Both the position numbers and the translations under genes were made by a program. A stretch of DNA of 30,521 bases from assembly GCA_017551425.1 (NCBI GenBank), contig JAFZLQ010000054.1:1-30521 (forward strand). The letters are read 5' to 3'. This document shows, piece by piece, positions 24,859-30,521 of the stretch (positions within the stretch are counted from its first letter, which is position 1; every line of letters begins with the position of its first letter). The notes beneath the pieces were generated by a model. It worked only from the letters and a program-made list of their open reading frames with translations, did not search any database and was not told where the DNA came from. The stretch is from Bacteroidales bacterium (GTDB taxonomy: Bacteria > Bacteroidota > Bacteroidia > Bacteroidales > UBA932).

Positions 24859-26715
24859 TTAGCCAAGCATTTTTTCGCTTCTTGCGATGAACTCGGACAG
24901 CGCCTTGCCCTTAAGCATTCCTTTTCCGAGGAGGGCGAGGTCCACAACCTGGCGCAGGAGTTCAGCGGTTCCGTCGCGGTCGGCCCAGATCTTTGCGATG
25001 ACGGGGTTCTCCATGTTGACCTTGACGTCGTAGGCTTCGGGCATGGATCCGTAGAAGTTCATGCCGCCTCCGAGTGCGCTCATCTCACGCCAGCGGCGCA
25101 TGAATTCGCTCTGGGTGATGACCACCGGCGCGCCTGTCTCGCCGAGGTTTTCGGGCTCGACGGAGTATTCGTTTCCTTCGGGCAGGGCGCCTTTCAGCAG
25201 CGTCTCGAGGGCCTTTTTGTCGTCGTCGCTCATTTCCGGCTTAACCTTGTCCTCTTTGGGGATGAGGTTGCCCGGCGTGTCGCTGTCAACGCGAGCGAAG
25301 CGTGTGTCGGGGATCTGCTGTTCCAGCATGTTCACAAAGTGGCTGTCGAGCTCGCAGTCGAGCAGCAGCACGTCGTATCCGAGGTTCTTTGCCGCCTCTA
25401 TCTCCGCCCACTGCTTCTCGGCGTCGCCGGCATAGAGGTACACCACTTTCTTGTCCTTGTCGGTCTGGGTGCCCTCGATGGCCTTGCGGTAATCCTCGAG
25501 GCTGAAGTATTTGCCGTCGGTGTTCTTGAGCAGGGCGAATGACATGGCGCGCTCGCGGAACTTTTCGTCGGAAAGCATGCCGTATTCGATGAAGAGCTTG
25601 ATGTTGTCCCACTTCTGCTCCAGCTGGCTGCGCTGTTCCTTGAATATCTCCTCAAGCCTGTCGGCTACCTTCTTGGTGATGTACGTGCTGATTTTCTTGA
25701 CGTTGGCGTCGCTCTGCAGGTAACTGCGGCTCACGTTCAGGGGAATGTCGGGGGAGTCGATGACACCGTGGAGCAGGGTGAGGAAGTCGGGAACTATGTT
25801 GTCCACATGGTCGGTCACGAACATCTGGTTGCAATAGAGCTGTATCTTGTTGCGGTCTATCGCCATGCGCTCCTTGATCTTGGGGAAGTAAAGCACGCCC
25901 GTGAGCGTGAAGGGATAATCCACATTGAGGTGTATCCAGAACATCGGCTCCTCTTCCATGGGGTAGAGCGCCCTGTAGAAGTTGAGGTAATCTTCGTCCT
26001 TGAGCTCCGAGGGGGCCTTGGTCCATATCGGCTCGACGCTGTTGATGACGTTGTCTTCGTCGGTCTCAACGCTCTTGCCGTCCTTCCACTCGGTCTTCTT
26101 GCCGAATACTACGGGCACCGGCATGAACTTGCAGTACTTGCCGAGCAGCTGTGAGATCCTGCCTTTGGTGCCGAATTCCTCGGCGCTTTCATCGTCGAAG
26201 AACAGGGTGACTGTGGTACCCCTTTCGGCCTTCTTGCCGGGGCCCATGGTGAACTCGGGATTGCCCTCGCAGCTCCATTGGACCGCCTCGGCGCCTTCCT
26301 GGCAGCTGAGGGAATCGATGGTGACCTTTTTGGACACCATGAACGCCGAATAGAATCCGAGGCCGAAGTGGCCTATGATATTTGTCTGGTCCTTGTATTT
26401 CTCCAGGAACTCGCCGGCGCTGGAAAACGCTATCTGGTTGATGTAGCGGTCCACTTCTTCGGCTGTCATGCCTATGCCGTGGTCGGTGATCCTGAGGGTT
26501 TTCTTTTTCTCGTCAAGCTCGATTTCTACCTTGAGGTCTCCCGTTTCTCCCTTGAAGCTGCCTGCGCTCGCGAGCGCCTTGAGCTTCTGGGATGCGTCCA
26601 CTGCGTTTGCCACAAGCTCGCGCAGGAAGATTTCGTGGTCGCTGTAGAGGAATTGCTTGATGACCGGGAAAATGTTCTCGGTGGTTACTCCTATCTGTCC
26701 TTTTGTATTTGCCAT
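24859..26715 (-). CDS. htpG: HtpG, bacterial Hsp90 chaperone
   Basis: A 618-residue ATP-dependent cytosolic chaperone. The GHKL ATPase domain shows LRELVANAVDAS (E33 and N37, ATP hydrolysis and Mg2+), DHGIGM and GHFGLGFYSAFMV (lid and ATP loop). The middle domain follows with VDYPFTLTGVLYFPK and VSRSYLQSDANVKKI (the catalytic-loop Arg). The dimerisation domain is at about 500-618. Length is close to E. coli HtpG. The ATG at 26715 (MANTKGQIGV) is preferred to a longer frame that starts inside the upstream terminator. No clear heat-shock element is visible. Confidence 0.96.
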   Translation of the reverse strand: MANTKGQIGVTTENIFPVIKQFLYSDHEIFLRELVANAVDASQKLKALASAGSFKGETGDLKVEIELDEKKKTLRITDHGIGMTAEEVDRYINQIAFSSAGEFLEKYKDQTNIIGHFGLGFYSAFMVSKKVTIDSLSCQEGAEAVQWSCEGNPEFTMGPGKKAERGTTVTLFFDDESAEEFGTKGRISQLLGKYCKFMPVPVVFGKKTEWKDGKSVETDEDNVINSVEPIWTKAPSELKDEDYLNFYRALYPMEEEPMFWIHLNVDYPFTLTGVLYFPKIKERMAIDRNKIQLYCNQMFVTDHVDNIVPDFLTLLHGVIDSPDIPLNVSRSYLQSDANVKKISTYITKKVADRLEEIFKEQRSQLEQKWDNIKLFIEYGMLSDEKFRERAMSFALLKNTDGKYFSLEDYRKAIEGTQTDKDKKVVYLYAGDAEKQWAEIEAAKNLGYDVLLLDCELDSHFVNMLEQQIPDTRFARVDSDTPGNLIPKEDKVKPEMSDDDKKALETLLKGALPEGNEYSVEPENLGETGAPVVITQSEFMRRWREMSALGGGMNFYGSMPEAYDVKVNMENPVIAKIWADRDGTAELLRQVVDLALLGKGMLKGKALSEFIARSEKMLG

Positions 26716-26732
26716 AATATGTAAAAATTTAA

Positions 26733-26753
26733 CCGGCCCTTTGCGGGGGCCGG
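26733..26753 (-). terminator. Terminator after the acyl-CoA synthetase gene
   Basis: CCGGCCC (26733-26739) pairs with GGGCCGG (26747-26753) around 7 nt. On the minus strand the stem is followed by TTAAATTTTT. It lies between the stop of the acyl-CoA synthetase (26793) and htpG, so it should separate the two transcripts. A smaller palindrome TGACAAAATGTCA sits at 26779-26791. Confidence 0.7.
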
Positions 26754-26792
26754 CTAAAACCAATCAATTTGTATTCCAGTGACAAAATGTCA

Positions 26793-28439
26793 TTATTTGT
26801 ACAGGAAGCGCTTGATGCTCATCTTGGGAGTCTTCTCGAAGGGTACGAGCACAGTCTCTATCTTGGCGATCTGGCTGTATCCGGGGAGCTGGCGGTTGGC
26901 GCCGATGCGTACCTTCTCGGGGATGTCGGAGATGGCCTCGGTGTCCAGCTTGTCGTTCTTGATGGCGTCTGCGTCAAGGTAAACCAGGCCGACAATCTTT
27001 CCTGCCCTGTCAACCACGACGGACTCGGCCACGTAGGGCTGGTTGTTGATGATCGCCTCGAGCTCCTCGGGATAGATGTTCTGTCCGTTGGCGCTCAGGA
27101 TCATGCTCTTGGAACGTCCCTTTATGAAGAGGTTGCCGTCCTTGTCCATGATGCCGAGGTCGCCGGTACGGAGGAATCCGTCTTCGGTGAATGCGTTGGC
27201 GGACGCTTCAGGGTTCTTGTAGTATCCTATGGTGATGTTCTCGCCCTTTGCCTGGATTTCGCCGGCGATGTGCTCGGGATCCTCGGAGTCGATACGCACG
27301 GTGGCGCAGTCCACGGGCTTGCCGCAGGAACCGGGAACGTACTTGTCCCAGTGCTCATAAGCAAGGAGGGGGCAGGCCTCGGTCATGCCGTAACCTACGA
27401 GATAAGGCAGCTTGATGCGGCGGAACAGTTTTTCTGCCTCGGGGTTGAGGGGGGCGCCGCCCATGATGAAGCGCTCGCACTCGCCGCCGAATGCGGCCAT
27501 GAGGCCGTCCTTCACCTTCTTGTAGATAATGCTGTTGATTCCGGGGATCTTGAGAAGCACCTTCACGAGGGGCTTGTCCAGTGTGGGCTTGACCTTGCTC
27601 TTGTAGATCTTCTCCATCACAAGGGGAACGGTGATGAGCTGATAGGGCTTGACGTCCGAGAATGCCTTGATGAGGGCTGCCGGAGTGGGGGCCTTTGCCA
27701 TCCAGTAGATTGCGGTGCCGTTGCAGAGCGGATAGATGAACTCGGTCACGAGGCCGTACATGTGGGCCATGGGAAGCATGGACACCATACGCTCGCCGGC
27801 AGGGATCATGCGCTGGCTGAAGTCCACGTTGGCGCTGAAGTTACGGTAGGTGAGCATTACGCCCTTGGGGTCTCCGGTGGAGCCGGAAGTGTAGCTGATG
27901 GCGGAAAGGTCGTCCCAGTTGTCGGCGGGATAGACCACGTTGGACGGACCGTATCCGTCGGCCCACTTGGCCTCGAACAGGTCTTCCATTGTGTCGTAGG
28001 TGGCCTTTACGGTCTCGTTCTTCGCCCAGAGGCATTTCCAGGAATCGACGTCGATGATGAGCTGGAGAAGCGGCATCTTGTCCAGGGGCATCTTGGAGAA
28101 TTTCTCCGCGTTGGTAAAGAGTGCGACGCTCTCGGAGTGGTTCACGAGGAATGCGGCGTTGTCTGGAGTGAAGTCCGCCAGGAGAGGAACTATAACGGTC
28201 TCGTAAGTGTTGACTGCGAGGTAGCTCATGCCCCAGCGGGCGCCGTTACGGGCGTAGAGGGCGATCTTGTCGCCTTTCTTGAAGCCGAGCTTCTCGAACA
28301 CGAGATGGAATTTTTCGATTTGGGTGGCCATCTGGCCGTAAGTGAAGGCGTCTCCGCCTATGGTGTTGAGGGCAGCCTTGCTCCAGAACTTGCGGGTTGC
28401 GTTCTGCAGGCTTTCCAGATAGTGGGGAAAATTAGGCAT
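26793..28439 (-). CDS. fadD: Long-chain fatty-acid--CoA ligase (AMP-forming)
   Basis: A 548-residue adenylate-forming enzyme that activates fatty acids to acyl-AMP and then acyl-CoA. The P-loop SYTSGSTGDPKGV, the A5 motif YGMTEACPL, the A7 motif LRTGDLG and the A8 hinge with GRSKSMILSANGQNIYPEEL (C-terminal domain) are all present. The chain length preference cannot be read. The Met at 28439 is chosen because a full -7 box (28466-28473) lies between it and an earlier in-frame Met at 28496. Divergent from the HAD gene; its own terminator follows. Confidence 0.92.
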   Translation of the reverse strand: MPNFPHYLESLQNATRKFWSKAALNTIGGDAFTYGQMATQIEKFHLVFEKLGFKKGDKIALYARNGARWGMSYLAVNTYETVIVPLLADFTPDNAAFLVNHSESVALFTNAEKFSKMPLDKMPLLQLIIDVDSWKCLWAKNETVKATYDTMEDLFEAKWADGYGPSNVVYPADNWDDLSAISYTSGSTGDPKGVMLTYRNFSANVDFSQRMIPAGERMVSMLPMAHMYGLVTEFIYPLCNGTAIYWMAKAPTPAALIKAFSDVKPYQLITVPLVMEKIYKSKVKPTLDKPLVKVLLKIPGINSIIYKKVKDGLMAAFGGECERFIMGGAPLNPEAEKLFRRIKLPYLVGYGMTEACPLLAYEHWDKYVPGSCGKPVDCATVRIDSEDPEHIAGEIQAKGENITIGYYKNPEASANAFTEDGFLRTGDLGIMDKDGNLFIKGRSKSMILSANGQNIYPEELEAIINNQPYVAESVVVDRAGKIVGLVYLDADAIKNDKLDTEAISDIPEKVRIGANRQLPGYSQIAKIETVLVPFEKTPKMSIKRFLYK

Positions 28440-28465
28440 AAAATGGGATTTTTGTTTTAGCGCCG

Positions 28466-28473
28466 CAAAAGTA
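28466..28473 (-). promoter_or_regulatory. -7 box of the acyl-CoA synthetase gene
   Basis: TACTTTTG on the minus strand matches TAnnTTTG, with an ATTG 20 nt upstream as -33. It sits 26 nt before ATG 28439 and rules out the upstream Met. Confidence 0.55.
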
Positions 28474-28565
28474 GGCCGCTCCGCCATTTTTTGCAATCCC
28501 CTGCGTGCGTATGTGGCGAATAATTACGATATTTGTGGCGAATTTTAACAATGTGTGGTGAAATC

Positions 28566-29408
28566 ATGAGTAAAAAACCCATAGTAGCTCTTATATACGA
28601 CTTCGACGGCACCCTGTCTCCCGGCAACATGCAGGAGTTCGGATTTATCCAGGCAGTAGGCTCCACCCCTGAGGAATTCTGGCGGATGTCCGATTCCATC
28701 GCAATCGGCCAGGATGCGTCAAACGTGCTGTCGTACATGAAGCTGATGTACGACGAGGCCCACGCCAAGGGCATACATCTGCGCCGGCCGGAGCTGCGTG
28801 CGTTCGGGGCGCATATCGATCTGTTCGAGGGCGTGCGCGACTGGTTCTCGCTCGTCAACCGTTACGGGCGCGAGCACGGCGTGCGGGTTGAGCACTACAT
28901 AAACTCCAGCGGCCTCAAGGAGATTATCGAGGGCAGCCCCATCGCCCATGAATTCAAGCACATTTTCGCCGGTTCGTTCATATATAATGAGGAAGGCGAA
29001 GCCGAATGGCCCGGAATCGCAGTGGACTACACCGCCAAGACCCAGTTCCTGTTCAAGATATCCAAGGGCATCTTCAGTTCCCGCGACAACAAGCGGGTAA
29101 ATGCGTCCGTTGACGATGACAAGAAGCGCATTCCGTTTTCGCACATGATATATTTCGGGGACGGGGAGACCGACGTGCCCTGCATGAAGATAGTGGGCAT
29201 GTTCGGCGGGCACAGCATCGCCGTTTACAATCCCGAATCCCAGAAGAAACGCGCCTCGGCGCTCAAGCTCAAACGGCAGGGGAGGGTGGAATTCGCAACA
29301 CCGGCGCGCTACACCCGTGATTCGCGCGCCTTCGAGGTCGTCTGCGCCATCATAGACAAGATCCGCGCAGACTGCGAAGTGGCGCGGCTGTCGCGCCTAG
29401 CCGGCTGA
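28566..29408 (+). CDS. HAD-superfamily hydrolase (haloacid dehalogenase-like)
   Basis: A 280-residue HAD-type phosphatase. Motif I is IYDFDGTLS with D12 as nucleophile and D14 as acid/base. Motif II is probably the Ser in YINSSGLKE. Motif IV is FGDGETDVPCM. The cap is a helical insert between motifs I and II (about 20-95). The substrate is not evident. ATG 28566 (MSKKPIVALI) fits the fold start; ATG 28551 (MCGEIMSKK) is possible. A weak -7 box GATATTTG lies at 28528-28535. Directly after the stop begins a tandem repeat array. Confidence 0.85.
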   Translation: MSKKPIVALIYDFDGTLSPGNMQEFGFIQAVGSTPEEFWRMSDSIAIGQDASNVLSYMKLMYDEAHAKGIHLRRPELRAFGAHIDLFEGVRDWFSLVNRYGREHGVRVEHYINSSGLKEIIEGSPIAHEFKHIFAGSFIYNEEGEAEWPGIAVDYTAKTQFLFKISKGIFSSRDNKRVNASVDDDKKRIPFSHMIYFGDGETDVPCMKIVGMFGGHSIAVYNPESQKKRASALKLKRQGRVEFATPARYTRDSRAFEVVCAIIDKIRADCEVARLSRLAG

Positions 29409-29482
29409 CAGCCGTAATGCCCGACAGCAATCGTGCCCGACAGCGATCGTGCCCGACAGCGATCGGGCCCGACAGCGATCGG
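29403..29482. repeat. 16-bp tandem repeat array, four copies plus a degenerate one
   Basis: GCCCGACAGCRATCGK repeats at 29419-29434, 29435-29450, 29451-29466 and 29467-29482, with a degenerate unit at 29403-29418 that overlaps the HAD stop codon. CCCGA and TCGGG at unit edges can pair, so each copy can form a small hairpin. Confidence 0.85.
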
Positions 29483-29506
29483 GCCTCTCTGTTCTCCTGC
29501 TCCCTC

Positions 29507-29647
29507 TGTCATTCTGAGCGCCCCTTGTCATTCTGAGCGCCCCTTGTCATTCTGAGCGCCCCTTGTCATTCTGAGCGCCCCTTGTCATTCTGAGCGCCCC
29601 TTGTCATTCTGAGCGCCCCTTGTCATTCTGAGCGAAGCGAAGAATCT
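29507..29647. repeat. 19-bp tandem array built from a dispersed repeat
   Basis: Seven copies of the core TGTCATTCTGAGCG. The first is at 29507-29520, and six exact units CCCCTTGTCATTCTGAGCG run at 29521-29634. The last is followed by AAGCGAAGAATCT, which reaches the folE stop codon (29646-29648). It fills the gap between converging HAD and folE genes. The full repeat recurs inside uvrD at 14517. Confidence 0.9.
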
Positions 29648-30233
29648 ATTTAATCAGATTAAGGAACTCGTTCCTGGTCCTTGACGACGACAGGAACACC
29701 CCGCTGAACGCCGATGTGGTGGTGACGGCGTTGGCCTTCTGCACGCCGCGGATCTGCATGCAGGTGTGGTTCGCTTCTATTACGACGGCTACTCCAAGCG
29801 GATTGAGCGCCTCCTGGATGCAGTCGCGTATCTGCACCGTGAGTCTCTCCTGTACCTGCAGGCGGCGGGCATAGGTCTCCACCACCCTTGCAATCTTGCT
29901 CAGGCCGGTGATTTTGCCGTTGGGAATATAGGCGACGTGGCACTTGCCGATGAAGGGCAGCATGTGATGCTCGCAGGTGCTGTAGATATCTATGTCCTTT
30001 ACGAGCACCATCTGCTGGTACTCTTCGTCAAAGACTGCCTGAAGGATTATCTCCTTACCGTCCTCAGAATACCCTTTAGTGGTGAACTGCAGTGACTTGG
30101 CTACGCGCTCAGGGGTCTTGAGAAGCCCCTCCCTGGAGGGATCTTCGCCCAACAGCCGAAGGATTTCCCTGACGTGGGCCGCTATTTCTGCAGTAACTTC
30201 CGGAGAATAGACGTCTTGTTTTTTATAGCTCAT
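29646..30233 (-). CDS. folE: GTP cyclohydrolase I
   Basis: A 195-residue enzyme that converts GTP to 7,8-dihydroneopterin triphosphate, first step of folate (and possibly queuosine) synthesis. The zinc ligands are C87 and H90 in CEHHMLPF, and C158 in [28 protein letters not shown] is the conserved core helix. Length is normal. A -7 box 4 nt upstream makes a leaderless transcript likely. The stop codon touches the end of a tandem repeat array. It is divergent from the DUF2795-type gene. Confidence 0.97.
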   Translation of the reverse strand: MSYKKQDVYSPEVTAEIAAHVREILRLLGEDPSREGLLKTPERVAKSLQFTTKGYSEDGKEIILQAVFDEEYQQMVLVKDIDIYSTCEHHMLPFIGKCHVAYIPNGKITGLSKIARVVETYARRLQVQERLTVQIRDCIQEALNPLGVAVVIEANHTCMQIRGVQKANAVTTTSAFSGVFLSSSRTRNEFLNLIK

Positions 30234-30237
30234 GATG

Positions 30238-30245
30238 CAAAAATA
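30238..30245 (-). promoter_or_regulatory. -7 box of folE
   Basis: TATTTTTG on the minus strand matches TAnnTTTG, ends 4 nt before ATG 30233 and implies a leaderless mRNA. Confidence 0.55.
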
Positions 30246-30255
30246 CTAAATATTA

Positions 30256-30285
30256 TTTGCACTTGAGAATATTTTTCTATCTTTG
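30256..30285 (+). promoter_or_regulatory. Promoter of the DUF2795-type gene
   Basis: TTTG (30256-30259) and TATCTTTG (30278-30285) are 18 bp apart, close to the Bacteroidota consensus. The ATG at 30313 follows 27 nt later. It overlaps the divergent folE promoter region. Confidence 0.6.
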
Positions 30286-30312
30286 CGGCCTAAACTAATA
30301 TCGACTCAAGCT

Positions 30313-30521
30313 ATGTATTGGACATTGGAACTTGCCAGCAGCCTCGACGATGCACCGTGGCCTGCAACCAAAGACGAACTCATCGACTATGCCAACCGCT
30401 CCGGCGCTCCCGAGGAAGTGATTGAAAACCTCCAGGAACTCGAAGAGGAAGGTGAGATATACGAAACCATCGAGGACATCTGGCCCGATTACCCCACCAA
30501 AGAGGATTTCTTCTTTAACGA
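30313..30521 (+). CDS. DUF2795-type small acidic protein, cut by the window end
   Basis: The first 69 codons are present and the frame is open at the window edge. It starts MYWTLELASSLDDAPWPATK, followed by DELIDYANRSGAPEEVIENL and EDIWPDYPTKEDFF. This is the pattern of small acidic Bacteroidota proteins of the DUF2795 type, with a Trp-Pro-Ala-Thr-Lys turn and an N-terminal 'ELIDYA' helix. Function unknown. No signal peptide or Cys. Confidence 0.7.
   Translation, partial: MYWTLELASSLDDAPWPATKDELIDYANRSGAPEEVIENLQELEEEGEIYETIEDIWPDYPTKEDFFFN

Noticed and set aside
26715..26763. N-terminal extension of HtpG to Met at 26763
   Set aside because: It covers the terminator hairpin; Hsp90 proteins start near MANTKGQ-type sequence.
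26769..28460. 563-codon plus-strand open frame opposite the acyl-CoA synthetase
   Set aside because: Exactly antisense to a gene with all adenylate-forming motifs; Gly/Val/His-rich mirror composition and no domain.
28439..28496. N-terminal extension of the acyl-CoA synthetase to Met at 28496
   Set aside because: The extension runs across a consensus -7 box at 28466-28473, so it would not be transcribed.
29403..29647. CRISPR array
   Set aside because: Units are 16 and 19 bp in direct head-to-tail contact with no unique spacers and no cas genes.

Overview
The window is a stretch of chromosome from a member of the Bacteroidota, most likely the order Bacteroidales. Three things point there: repeated promoter -7 boxes of the TAnnTTTG type with no Shine-Dalgarno sequences, a FimB/Mfa2-like fimbrial lipoprotein with a histone H1-like mini-protein and a DUF2795-type protein, and the gene content in general. 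Coding DNA is GC-rich, so non-coding strands carry long meaningless open frames. I cannot fix the genus; a Rikenellaceae-like gut organism is a guess.

Layout. 1-241 holds direct repeats and two tandem hairpins. 242-6414 is an envelope region: an MMPL/RND exporter, a family-2-like glycosyltransferase, a fimbrial-type lipoprotein and a GT4 glycosyltransferase. 6427-6543 is a 117-bp palindromic element touching the stop of nqrF. 6544-12304 is a complete nqrABCDEF operon for the Na+-pumping NADH:quinone oxidoreductase. 12376-15741 reads right with a UvrD/PcrA helicase, a DJ-1/PfpI protein and an S4 RNA-binding protein, followed by an HD protein on the other strand. 16443-20231 has a phosphomannose-isomerase-like protein facing a tyrS-rbfA-LolC/E-type operon. 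20314-23174 has tpiA facing an M6 metalloprotease-lipoprotein pair. 23289-26715 carries a histone-like gene, pth, rplY and htpG. 26793-30521 carries a long-chain acyl-CoA synthetase, a HAD phosphatase, two adjacent tandem arrays, folE and the start of a DUF2795 gene.

Most genes are housekeeping (translation, respiration, folding, repair), in short operons with 2-nt gaps or 4-8-nt overlaps. Three convergent pairs overlap at their 3' ends (15738-15741, 17394-17405, 21061-21069), leaving no room for an intergenic terminator.

I do not see an obvious undescribed multi-gene system. The points most worth a second look are: a one-base frame break in pth with its proper C-terminus intact in another frame; a dispersed repeat (TGTCATTCTGAGCG...GAAGAATCT) read through in frame inside uvrD and grown into a seven-copy array beside folE; the cloverleaf-like palindrome after nqrF; three diverged copies of a helical motif in the MMPL exporter's large loop; an isomerase-like protein lacking two expected metal ligands; and several promoters placed so close to ATG that the mRNAs should be leaderless.
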